Shown here: piece by piece, positions 29,401-36,719 of the stretch
How the letters are laid out: each line of letters opens with the position of its first letter
Position numbering within the stretch: position 1 is the first letter of the stretch
Origin: an uncultured Saccharospirillaceae bacterium
Lineage (GTDB): Bacteria > Pseudomonadota > Gammaproteobacteria > Pseudomonadales > Oceanobacteraceae
Assembly: GCA_947499545.1 (NCBI GenBank)
Contig: CANMOZ010000004.1
Coordinates: forward strand, 124,001-188,000
Direction of reading: 5' to 3'
Length of the DNA stretch: 64,000 nt
The notes under the pieces: model-generated
The model's database searches: none
Told to the model about the DNA's origin: nothing
What the model saw: only the letters and a program-made list of their open reading frames with translations
Translations under genes and position numbers: made by a program

Positions 29401-31367
29401 AAGCTGTGATTGGCATTGGCTTCTCTTGCAACAAGCTTTAAGTTTTGCAAGATATAGTCGTATAAGGTGCCAAATGTCAGCATGTTATGGCAAATGCCGA
29501 TGAAATCAGCTCTTAAATCTTCATGGGTTACGATATCTAAGATGTTGGCATTTTGATCGACGATTTCATTTGAGGTCTGGTCAATTGATTTTAGGTATTG
29601 AGACAAGACAACATCAAAGAATCTTCGGTTTGCCTCAAGCTGTCGATCCCCTCCATGTTCATGCAACATGCGAGTGTGTTCATCGAGTGCTGGATGCTGA
29701 AGTATGTTGCCAGGAAGTGGGCCTTGATTAAGAATGTCATTTACGTCTTTGAGTAATTCGGCCAGAGCGGCTTTCAATTGCTTATCTGTACCGGTTACAG
29801 CATCACGAAGTTTGGCCTGGGTCTCAAAATGCAGGCTTTCATGAATCCATCGAGCAATTGGGGAGTCGCTATGCAGCAAGTACTCAATTAACTCTTTTGG
29901 CTTTTTGACATCACCTACTTTAAATAAAAACAAGTTTTGTTCGTGATTTTCTAAATAGTCTAATAAGCCGGAAAAGTGATCAGCCGAATTGTTCTTCCAG
30001 CGGTTGTATAAATACAGGCCAACACCGAAACATAAATCTTGTTTTGCTTTGACATAGTTGTCTTCCGGTTCGCCAAAAAAGAGTCGAGATAAGGCATTTC
30101 GATCTTCGGTTCTTTCTTCTGTTTTTTGGCAGTAGTTACGCCAAAGCTTATTCAGTTCTTCATCGTATTTAACTTTATCAGGTGCCTGTAACCAGCTTTT
30201 GAAACGTTGTTCCGATTCGAGTCGTTGACGTTCTGATAGCTGCCCTGTAGGGACCTCTTGTTCCGCCAAACGCCCATAATTACCTACGGTAGAGGATTTG
30301 ATTCTGCGTCTCAGTGATAAGTATCGTAGGTAGCGGCATGTGACGCCAAAGACATTCGGGTGTTCGGTCGGTGTTTGGGCTAAACCTAGTTTTGAATTGC
30401 GTTGCAGATCACGTAGTTTGTCTGATGGGGCTAGGTAACGACTGACGCTGCGTTTGTAGTGGTCGAATAAATAGGGGTTTTCACGAGCGAAGTGTTCAAT
30501 ACCGGCTTCTATAGACTCGATTCCAGTGATGATCGCTTGATGCAGATTTTGCAGCATGTCGATTCGATCAAATGGGGAGTAATCAATAATACCATCTAGC
30601 AATTTATGCTCGAATAACTCATACGCAGATACGCCAACGTATTTAGCACACTCTTGCCAAGACAGATTGTATTTGCGTGCAATGCTTGCCAACCCTTGAG
30701 GTTGAATAGTATTGAAAATACCGTCCCTAACGCAGAGTAGTAAGTTAGTTGTTGCTAGAGGAATAGCTCCACCCGAATAACCGGCACCCAGGATTACGCC
30801 CAATGAGGGAACATCCACATTCGCCATTTCAGTAATCAGTCTTGAAATACTATGCGCTTGATTATTTTGGTTGGCTTCTTCACCCGCATTTGCCCCGGGT
30901 GTGTCAATAAACGTAATAATAGGGAGCCTGAGTCTCGCGAATTCGTGAACCGCTGCGCTGGCACGTTCATGGTGTTGAGGCATCCAAGCGCCATTGCCTT
31001 CTTCTCGATTTTGGCAAATAAACCCAACCCTGCGAACTAAGTGCCCAAAATCAAGATCAGCTTCAGCGATATATAGAGGACCTATTTCAATTTCTCTAAT
31101 GATATTTTGCGCTAGTTTTGCCACAACTGACTTGGCGCCGGGTCGATTATTGCTTTCACTGGGGGCAACCACGCGCTCAATATAGGCGTCAACGTCTAGC
31201 TGCTTAAGCTCTAAACGGCATTTCTTGATTTCCTCTCTAGAGATCAGGCCTCGAATGTGGTGATCATGAGAGCCGGCACTAAGGTCGGGGAACAGCGAAA
31301 AATCTTGCGAAAGCTGTTCAGCGATGAGAAACAACTGGTCGATATCTTTGTTGTCACTGATGATCAT
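26466..31367 (-). CDS. Single-chain acyl-CoA carboxylase: CT-alpha, CT-beta, biotin carboxylase and biotinyl domains fused
   Basis: A 1633-residue protein carrying all four parts of acetyl-CoA carboxylase. Residues ~90-290 are AccA-like (LPIITFIDTPGANAGEEA near 150, GAGYSGGAIPLA near 195, IQPQGLASI). About 300-790 is a long, mainly helical region I do not recognise. About 800-1030 is AccD-like (IPVIGFVSSGGMQTKEG near 890, GDCTGGAQASFVTHP near 935) but lacks the zinc ribbon of AccD. About 1085-1530 is biotin carboxylase (HGGGGKGIQVV near 1214, MEMNTRLQVEHPVTE). The biotinyl domain ends the protein, with the biotin lysine at 1579 (LMEAMKIF). The usual ERDCS is LRDCS here. The order differs from eukaryotic ACC. 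Substrate could be acetyl-CoA or another acyl-CoA. Divergent from waaC. Confidence 0.9.
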   Translation of the reverse strand: MIISDNKDIDQLFLIAEQLSQDFSLFPDLSAGSHDHHIRGLISREEIKKCRLELKQLDVDAYIERVVAPSESNNRPGAKSVVAKLAQNIIREIEIGPLYIAEADLDFGHLVRRVGFICQNREEGNGAWMPQHHERASAAVHEFARLRLPIITFIDTPGANAGEEANQNNQAHSISRLITEMANVDVPSLGVILGAGYSGGAIPLATTNLLLCVRDGIFNTIQPQGLASIARKYNLSWQECAKYVGVSAYELFEHKLLDGIIDYSPFDRIDMLQNLHQAIITGIESIEAGIEHFARENPYLFDHYKRSVSRYLAPSDKLRDLQRNSKLGLAQTPTEHPNVFGVTCRYLRYLSLRRRIKSSTVGNYGRLAEQEVPTGQLSERQRLESEQRFKSWLQAPDKVKYDEELNKLWRNYCQKTEERTEDRNALSRLFFGEPEDNYVKAKQDLCFGVGLYLYNRWKNNSADHFSGLLDYLENHEQNLFLFKVGDVKKPKELIEYLLHSDSPIARWIHESLHFETQAKLRDAVTGTDKQLKAALAELLKDVNDILNQGPLPGNILQHPALDEHTRMLHEHGGDRQLEANRRFFDVVLSQYLKSIDQTSNEIVDQNANILDIVTHEDLRADFIGICHNMLTFGTLYDYILQNLKLVAREANANHSLSKSSVSMLMENALEQLANRHQSERLSLFKAWLEYFVESNQRASFLKQVEEWKKLAFPRVSETLFVIITFIFEKILSEYFASEHHNKEYIGKISPARIGRRKDFWNRLTIAYQDLLIQEVLDDVKRQKLTTIESITNRFFTHFTELNSHLMSADPVRFPGFRSSIESAFKKNITPCGLVTGIGTIEVDGTPKRVGVLISNLAFQAGAFDMASAEKFCKLLVECAQQHIPVIGFVSSGGMQTKEGAAALFSMAIVNDRITRFVRDHDLPIVMFGFGDCTGGAQASFVTHPMVQSYYFSGTNMPFAGQIVVPSYLPSGATLSNYLSEKSEAMNGLVKHPFVDDLDTRFKEIDPDIPVAQLSVNEVLNHLLHGFVTPAQADSSSANQSTQTVDTKRFQPVQRVLVHARGCTAYKLVKKAQENDINVVLVQSDPDMNSTAADLLGEKDRLVCIGGNTPDESYLNAMSVIRVADREGADALHPGIGFLSENAQFATLVANHNINFVGPSVSAMETMGNKSNAINTAKGAGVKVVPGSHGILSDSAHAARIAKEIGYPVLLKAVHGGGGKGIQVVRKPEEIHELFHRISREAKSAFGNGDVYLEKYITSLRHIEIQVLRDSLGNTKILGLRDCSVQRNNQKIIEESGSTLLPDELANKAFDYAEKLADAVNYVGAGTVEFIYDLDSNDVYFMEMNTRLQVEHPVTEWTSGVDIVSEQFRIASGESIEKLKVKDKGYAIEVRITAEKAAFRGEELTFLPTPGTVTECSFPKQNHVEVIPAIAAGKEVTPFYDSMIAQVIIYGRNRSDAIKKTLEYLSEVKVAGICTNLPLLNRILKDEVFNEGNYDTGFLPNGFFDRIDTAEMMLEMEATLGGGHALGTDAIKVDGSDELKVLSPASSIFYSSPTPNDPAFVREGDIIDLKKTLCLMEAMKIFTPLTLGSFNNASFELYPAQQKYQVVRVMNSDGQQVNQGDLLFVIRPIGAETK

Positions 31368-31622
31368 AACTTGGCTACTTCAAACACTCTGTATCACAAA
31401 TAGGGCCATATACGAGCACGAAAAACCATGTGCTCGCGGTTATAATAGGAGCTAACTGAAGTGTGCCGAGTTTGAAGTCAGCTTGCAAATACTGCTTGCA
31501 ACATTTACGCACACCTCTTCACATTTGCCTGATCTTACGTATCTTTTATAGACATTTCCTTCAAATCTAGTAAAAAAACCTTCAAATTTAGATAGTTATT
31601 TGGTGCGAGAGTTCAATTTTGT
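31368..31622. promoter_or_regulatory. Divergent control region, fused carboxylase / waaC
   Basis: Non-coding region of about 255 bp. Nearest the carboxylase start is an inverted repeat CGAGCAC-N10-GTGCTCG (31413-31436, 7-bp arms, perfect). Nearer waaC is a direct repeat CCTTCAAATCTAG / CCTTCAAATTTAG (31558-31570 and 31579-31591; 12 of 13 bases identical), 21 bp apart start to start, i.e. two helical turns, in AT-rich sequence. These look like operator or activator sites; the regulators are unknown. Confidence 0.45.
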
Positions 31623-31709
31623 ATGAATAGCGATCAATGGAAGCAGTTTTTGTCGGGCTTGCACCCTGATCCGAACAAGCTGGATAATACCCGCTTGAGA
31701 TTGGAGTGA
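31623..31709 (+). CDS. Possible 28-codon leader ORF before waaC
   Basis: ATG at 31623, stop at 31707-31709, 6 bp before the waaC ATG. The peptide is hydrophilic (starts MNSDQWKQFLSGLHPDPN). The GGAG that serves waaC (31703-31706) lies in its last codons, so translation of the ORF could affect waaC initiation. It has no clear ribosome-binding site of its own, and such a short frame can occur by chance. Confidence 0.3.
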   Translation: MNSDQWKQFLSGLHPDPNKLDNTRLRLE

Positions 31710-31715
31710 GCTTCG

Positions 31716-32789
31716 ATGCGAGTTTTATTGGTCAAAATGTCTTCCTTGGGTGATGTTTTTCACACCTTTCCTGCATTGACGGATGCTTTGAAGGCGATTC
31801 CCGGTTTGAAGGTTGATTGGGTGGTTGAAGAGTCATTTGCTGAGATGGCCGCTTGGCATCCCGCCGTTGATCAAGTGTTTCCTGTGGCTATACGGCGTTG
31901 GCGGAAAGGGCTTTTTAGTTCTAAAACGAGGCAGGAGTGGAAAGCATGGATTCTCTCTGTTAGCGGAAGTCAGAACGGGCAAAGCCCGTATGACGTGATT
32001 TTGGATGCTCAGGGGTTGATTAAAAGCGCCTTTGTTTCCAATAGACTGCAATCACAATTGCTCCGTTTGGGGCAGACAGTACCCTTGGTTGGGTTAGATA
32101 AAAGGTCTGCTAGAGAGCCTTTGGCGACGCTTATTTATGATCGTCGAATTGCCATCCAAAAAGGCATTCATGCAATTCATCGGTTAAGACAGCTATTCGC
32201 ACAGATTCTTGAGTATGAAATACCCCAAAATGAATCTGAGGTGTTCAGCTACGGTTTGGATAAGCAAACCTTGGGTCCAGTCTCCCTGAATACCCCTTAT
32301 ATGATTGCTTTACATGGAACTACGTGGGAAACCAAGTTGTGGCCAGAGTCTTTTTGGATTGAATTGGTGAAAATCAAGGCAGGTGAAGGGATAAAGGTTC
32401 TTTTTCCTTGGGGGAATCAAGAAGAAAAGGAAAGAGCCGAGAGAATCGTAACTGAAGCCCCTGGCGCCGAAGTACTCCCTAAAATGGGGTTGAATGAACT
32501 TGTTCGCTGGTTGGTGCATGCAGAAGAGGTGGTTGGGGTTGATACAGGCCTTAGCCATGTTGTAGCTGGCCTGGAGGTCCCATCGGTAGCAATCTATGGA
32601 GCAACAGACCCCAAGCTAACAGGTGTTTTGGGTCCAAGAGTAAAAGTCCTTCAGTCAAATTTTCATTGTTCACCTTGCTTAAATCGCTCGTGCCAGTATA
32701 AAGATCACCCCTATCCCCCTTGTTATACTGAGGTGTCTCCGACTCATGTGGTTGAAGCGTTGAAACAGTTAAAGGGTTCAAAAGATTAA
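31716..32789 (+). CDS. waaC: Lipopolysaccharide heptosyltransferase I
   Basis: Adds the first heptose to Kdo in the LPS inner core. The 357-residue protein is a GT9 enzyme: MRVLLVKMSSLGDVFHTFPAL at the N-terminus (typical WaaC: MRVLIVKTSSMGDVLHTLPAL), VDWVVEESFAEM, VILDAQGLIKSA, and the C-terminal nucleotide-sugar site EVVGVDTGLSHVVAGLEVPSVAIYGATDP. GGAG lies 9 bp before the ATG. No other LPS genes adjoin it here. Confidence 0.92.
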   Translation: MRVLLVKMSSLGDVFHTFPALTDALKAIPGLKVDWVVEESFAEMAAWHPAVDQVFPVAIRRWRKGLFSSKTRQEWKAWILSVSGSQNGQSPYDVILDAQGLIKSAFVSNRLQSQLLRLGQTVPLVGLDKRSAREPLATLIYDRRIAIQKGIHAIHRLRQLFAQILEYEIPQNESEVFSYGLDKQTLGPVSLNTPYMIALHGTTWETKLWPESFWIELVKIKAGEGIKVLFPWGNQEEKERAERIVTEAPGAEVLPKMGLNELVRWLVHAEEVVGVDTGLSHVVAGLEVPSVAIYGATDPKLTGVLGPRVKVLQSNFHCSPCLNRSCQYKDHPYPPCYTEVSPTHVVEALKQLKGSKD

Positions 32790-32847
32790 GTTAATGCTAT
32801 TAAATGGTGAGTCATTACCTTCAGTGAGAGCAATAAAGGAATAATGC

Positions 32848-33492
32848 ATGATGTTATCTAACGTTCATTTGGGTTTAAAGGGCCTGGTAACGGGGCTGTT
32901 GCTTGCCCTTGCGGGAGCAGCTCAGTCCAGTGCAACCGGAGAGAAAAACGAACATCTGGCTGAGACGAATATCAAGCAAGCTAAAGAAACCGTAGTTGTT
33001 GGAGACACCTATCTAGAAAAAATACTGGATGTTAAAGAGCGTCGATTTCTTCTAGTGGGAGCAGGCGTGAGGGAAAAGTTCTTTTTTGATTTGTATGCGG
33101 TTGGACTATACACAGAAACCGGTAAACCCCCTCGTATCTCATCACCTCAAGACGCCATGTTGTTGCGTCTGAAAATTATGTCTTCAGCAGTGACGGCTGA
33201 AAAAATGGCTTCAGCAACTCAGGAAGGCTTTGAAAAATCCACCCAGGGTGAGGTCGATGCGATTCAGGACGACATTTCCATGCTGGTCTCAGCCTTTGGG
33301 AAAAAAATAAGGCCCGGAGATGTATTTGATTTAGTCTACTTGCCCAATGTGGGGGTTAACGTTGTTAAAAATGGGGAAGACAGCATCAATCCAATAAAAG
33401 GTCCTTTATTTAAAAAGGCTTTGTTTGGGATCTGGTTGTCTGAGCATTCAGTGCAGGATGACTTAAGACGCCATCTAATGGCTCAAGAATGA
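32848..33492 (+). CDS. Secreted chalcone-isomerase-like protein
   Basis: A 214-residue protein with a signal peptide (LLLALAGAAQSSA). The mature part has the bacterial chalcone-isomerase-like pattern: FLLVGAGVREKFFFDLYAVGLYTE, a strand pair around MLLRLKIMSSAVTAEKMA, and FDLVYLPNVGVNVVKNGE...FKKALFGIWLSEH. In bacteria this fold is not known to isomerise flavonoids; a lipid or fatty-acid-related periplasmic role has been suggested for related folds. AAGGA lies 7 bp before the first of two adjacent ATGs. Confidence 0.8.
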   Translation: MMLSNVHLGLKGLVTGLLLALAGAAQSSATGEKNEHLAETNIKQAKETVVVGDTYLEKILDVKERRFLLVGAGVREKFFFDLYAVGLYTETGKPPRISSPQDAMLLRLKIMSSAVTAEKMASATQEGFEKSTQGEVDAIQDDISMLVSAFGKKIRPGDVFDLVYLPNVGVNVVKNGEDSINPIKGPLFKKALFGIWLSEHSVQDDLRRHLMAQE

Positions 33493-33591
33493 TGCGGTCG
33501 AGGCGGAATAGGGTTGCCGCTGGAATAAGGCTTGTTTTCTAGATAGGATCGTAACTATCTGATTTTATTGTTTTATTTGAGCTTTCTGGGT

Positions 33592-33607
33592 TGGACCGCT
33601 CTTTGCA
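33592..33607 (+). promoter_or_regulatory. Candidate sigma-54 promoter of fliK
   Basis: TGGACCG at 33592-33598, 4-bp spacer, TTGCA at 33603-33607. It matches the -24/-12 consensus TGGCACG-N4-TTGCA with the exact GG-N10-GC spacing and two mismatches in the -24 box. It lies 33 bp before the fliK ATG. Many polar-flagellar genes of gammaproteobacteria use sigma-54 with FleQ-type activators. A 6-8-6 inverted repeat AGATAG-N8-CTATCT is at 33541-33560. Confidence 0.55.
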
Positions 33608-33639
33608 ATTATAGAGTCGAATTTCCCGGAGGCTTTTCA

Positions 33640-35085
33640 ATGGATTCTAGCCAGACTCATTCATTGTTATCGTGGTGGACTCAACTAGGGAGCCAGTTGT
33701 CGCAAACTCAAGCTTCTTCAGGTTTAAGCCCCCTGCAGACACCCAGCGACAGCGGCTTTCTTTCACTTCTTAAAAGCTACTCTGGGCCTACTCAACCTGG
33801 CCTGTTTCCAATGGAGCAGGCGGGTGGGTTAGAGAGTGTTTTATCAGAAAATTTTCCAGCTGAGCAAATCAATTTATTTCAACGCAGCTGGTTAAATGCG
33901 GATGATACGGTTGAATATGAGAGAGATCTTAATTTAATTATAACGGGATTGACTGACCAAATTGAGCAGCAACAACTGCCCACTATTCCAGATCCAATGC
34001 AAGCTAATGCCCAATTCTTAGCGCACTCTGATAATGCCTCCATACCTGAGTTAAACAATAGGATCGAAGGGCAAGACGGCTTCCTAAATCATCATGGAAA
34101 GCAATTCGCGTCAAGCCCGCTCTCAGGAAGTGAGCATGCGCCTCAAGCTAAAACGCCAATGTTGGTACAAGTGGATAATCAGGTTGTATCCAATGAAAGC
34201 CAACTGACGGGCCGAAATATAACTAATGAGGTGGTTAAGGTATCCCCTGAACTAAAAACAACGGCAACCCCTGGGGAAGTCTTTTACTACCGTTTTGCCT
34301 CCCAACCCGGAGCAGCCCATGATGGGACAGCTCAAGTAAATCCTCTGTTGATAGGGAAAACCCCGAATGCAGTGGAAACATCCACTCTTCAGCCAGCCAG
34401 TCTACTTGCCCGAACATCAAAGCATTTACTAAAAAATGGCCTAGCAGACATAGAGGCTGGAAAATCTCAAGAGCTAATGGATGCAAAGGATGATCGCTCA
34501 AGCATGAGAGGACTGTCAGCGGCAGAAACCAGGGGAATGACATTGGTATCCGATATAGAGCCTCAAAATGCTTTTCAAGACTCATCCCAAGGAGGGAATG
34601 CCGATAAAGATCAAGTGCAAGACGTTTTGTTGAGAACACGCCTTCAAGACCCAAATGTACGAGCGCAGCTCGGCTCTAAGGTTGCAGATAGAGTGCAAGT
34701 TATGCTTTCCAATGGGCAGCAGCATGCCAAGATACAATTAGATCCACCTGAGCTGGGTATGTTGGAAATAAAAATCCAATTCCAGAAAGATCAAGTCCAA
34801 GTCAATATTATTAGTCAAAACCCTCAGGTACGAGACGTTCTCGAAGGGCACTCCTTTCGCTTAAGGGAAATGCTGGAAGAGAACGGAGTGTCGTTAGGGC
34901 AATTGAGTGTTCAAGATAATGAATCAGAAGGCAGCCGACAATTTAACGGGGGGCAAAATCATAACGAAAATGAGTACTCTGACTCTATGAGGGCAAAAAG
35001 TCAGCAGGTTTCAGAGGCGGATGAAAAAATACAAACACTTTCTTTATCTTTGGATGAAATTAATAGGCTGGATGTTTACATCTGA
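33640..35085 (+). CDS. fliK: Flagellar hook-length control protein FliK
   Basis: Measures hook length and switches the flagellar export gate. The 481-residue protein has a long, low-complexity Gln/Ser/Pro-rich N-terminal two thirds and the conserved C-terminal hook domain: VMLSNGQQHAKIQLDPPELG, LEIKIQFQKDQVQVNIISQN and VRDVLEGHSFRLREMLEENG. The ATG at 33640 is set by a GGAGG 7 bp upstream; the open frame extends back to 33568 but would run through the probable promoter. No other flagellar gene is in the window, which is unusual for fliK. Confidence 0.88.
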   Translation: MDSSQTHSLLSWWTQLGSQLSQTQASSGLSPLQTPSDSGFLSLLKSYSGPTQPGLFPMEQAGGLESVLSENFPAEQINLFQRSWLNADDTVEYERDLNLIITGLTDQIEQQQLPTIPDPMQANAQFLAHSDNASIPELNNRIEGQDGFLNHHGKQFASSPLSGSEHAPQAKTPMLVQVDNQVVSNESQLTGRNITNEVVKVSPELKTTATPGEVFYYRFASQPGAAHDGTAQVNPLLIGKTPNAVETSTLQPASLLARTSKHLLKNGLADIEAGKSQELMDAKDDRSSMRGLSAAETRGMTLVSDIEPQNAFQDSSQGGNADKDQVQDVLLRTRLQDPNVRAQLGSKVADRVQVMLSNGQQHAKIQLDPPELGMLEIKIQFQKDQVQVNIISQNPQVRDVLEGHSFRLREMLEENGVSLGQLSVQDNESEGSRQFNGGQNHNENEYSDSMRAKSQQVSEADEKIQTLSLSLDEINRLDVYI

Positions 35086-35094
35086 CATGCAATT

Positions 35095-35121
35095 GGGTAT
35101 TACTCCGAGAGAGCAATACCC
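35095..35121. terminator. Bidirectional hairpin between fliK and symporter
   Basis: GGGTATT / AATACCC (perfect 7 bp) enclosing a smaller CTC/GAG stem, between the convergent stops at 35085 and 35136. Confidence 0.55.
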
Positions 35122-35135
35122 GTACAAGGTTCGAA

Positions 35136-36542
35136 TTAACTTGCTGAAGCGTCTACTTTGCTATGAGAAACGGGTGATTCGCTTCCCTCAGCATGGCTAA
35201 TGCTAGATTCTTCGGAGCCTTCATCAAGAAGATCGGACGTTGCGGCTACCGCATAAGTGCACACGAGATCTCCGGTCACATTATTGGCCGTTTCAAACAT
35301 ATCCAAGATTGGGTTAATACCAAGAGCTAGGGCAACAATGATGGCCGTTTGTTCAGGGTCTAAGCCCAAGGCATGAAGGATCATGAACATTAACATTAAA
35401 GATCCTCCAGGCACACCACCAACTCCGACTGACGCGATAACCGTTGTGAAGACCATGATCATCAGATCAAGAGCAGAAATATCGATACCAAATAGGTTGG
35501 CAGCCAAAATTGCAAACATAGGAAGGTGAACGCAAACACCATCCATATTTATGGTGGCGCCTAGAGGCAATGCAAATGAGGCTAGTTCGTTTCTAATCTT
35601 TAGGTCATGCTCTGCAACACGCAGCGTGACGGGCAGTGTTGCAGCGCTTGAGCGTGTGCCGAAAGCAGTGATGATGGCTTCTTGCATCATCTTGATCAAA
35701 GGAATGGGGTTTCTTTTTGTCGTCAAGAATAGTAGCGCGGGGTAAACGACAAAGGTCATAAGTAATACGGCGCCAATCACACCGAGGGTGACTGATACGT
35801 AAGGACCAACAATATCAGGTCCATAGGTGCCAAAGTTTACGATGGATAATGCTAATACACCAATAGGCGTATACTCCATCACCCAATCCACTAATTTGAA
35901 AATAGCATCACGGCCAGCCTCAATCATTCTGAGCAGGGTTTGGAAGTTTGCCGATTCTGTTGGTGAACTGCTGTCTATCAGAACTCGAAGAGCTAATCCA
36001 AATAAAATAGAAAACAGAATAACGGCCAAAAAGTTGCTGTCTGCTAATGCTGAAAAGGGGTTTTCAAACATTTGCATAAGCATGTTGCTTAGGCCGCTGT
36101 CTGATTGCTGCTCAGCACGTGCAGCAACTTCACCTGCTTTAGCAGTGACATTTTGGGTGAGCGAAGACCAGGCTTCCTGGGCGCCAGCATCTTTGCCTGG
36201 GTCAACACCTAAAGCGACAAATGAGCCAATGGTGGCGGCCAGCAGGGAGCAAGCAAAATACCAAAGAATGACTTTGACGCCAATGCGGCCAAATTTATTG
36301 AGGGGAAGGCTGGCGGAGCCTGTTACGAGTGAAAAGAATATGACTGGGATAACGATCATTTTTAGGACCGCGACCAGAACCTCGCCAAAAGGCTTAGCTG
36401 TTGAAATGATGGAGTCAGCCCATGGAACGTTTTGACTCTGTAGGTACCAAACAAGTCCACCAATGGAAGTCCCTATGAGAAAACCGACGAAAATTCTCAT
36501 AAGCAACGGCGTTCGAAAGTAAGCGTTTAAAAGCCCGTTCAA
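35136..36542 (-). CDS. Dicarboxylate/amino acid:cation symporter (DAACS family)
   Basis: Sodium- or proton-coupled uptake of C4-dicarboxylates or acidic amino acids. Eight or more hydrophobic helices. The family signatures are clear: GTRSSAATLPVTLR (the serine-rich reentrant loop) and ALPLGATINMDGVCVHLPMFAI, VGGVPGGSLMLMFMIL, and ALGINPILDMFETANNVTGD. The likely start is a TTG at 36540-36542 (468 aa) preceded by GGGGAG at 6 bp; the frame stays open to a TTG at 36578 without such a site. A loop of about 55 residues (near 130-185) is Ala/Gln-rich. Substrate not decidable. Confidence 0.92.
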   Translation of the reverse strand: MNGLLNAYFRTPLLMRIFVGFLIGTSIGGLVWYLQSQNVPWADSIISTAKPFGEVLVAVLKMIVIPVIFFSLVTGSASLPLNKFGRIGVKVILWYFACSLLAATIGSFVALGVDPGKDAGAQEAWSSLTQNVTAKAGEVAARAEQQSDSGLSNMLMQMFENPFSALADSNFLAVILFSILFGLALRVLIDSSSPTESANFQTLLRMIEAGRDAIFKLVDWVMEYTPIGVLALSIVNFGTYGPDIVGPYVSVTLGVIGAVLLMTFVVYPALLFLTTKRNPIPLIKMMQEAIITAFGTRSSAATLPVTLRVAEHDLKIRNELASFALPLGATINMDGVCVHLPMFAILAANLFGIDISALDLMIMVFTTVIASVGVGGVPGGSLMLMFMILHALGLDPEQTAIIVALALGINPILDMFETANNVTGDLVCTYAVAATSDLLDEGSEESSISHAEGSESPVSHSKVDASAS

Positions 36543-36719
36543 AACAGTCTCCCCCAAGCAAGGTTCAATAGGCGGCAAGAGTGTATACCCTTACTGTGAC
36601 GCGTTCGAGGATTTGGTTAATCGCGCCATCTGGTCTGGCAGGTTTATATAAGATTGGGTCACAATTGTAAAGGGGGTTGGGTGTAAATACTAAGAACAGA
36701 CGAATGTATCTGGATGGTA

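Noticed and set aside
26466..31367. Reading the 1633-aa protein as pyruvate carboxylase or a PCC/MCC fusion
   Set aside because: No pyruvate carboxylase aldolase-type domain, and the carboxyltransferase halves are AccA-like and AccD-like rather than PccB/MccB-like.
33568..33639. 24-codon N-terminal extension of fliK
   Set aside because: Runs through the sigma-54-like promoter; the GGAGG-supported ATG at 33640 is better.
35827..36435. 202-codon plus-strand open frame
   Set aside because: Antisense shadow of the well-supported symporter gene; low-complexity translation with no family motif.
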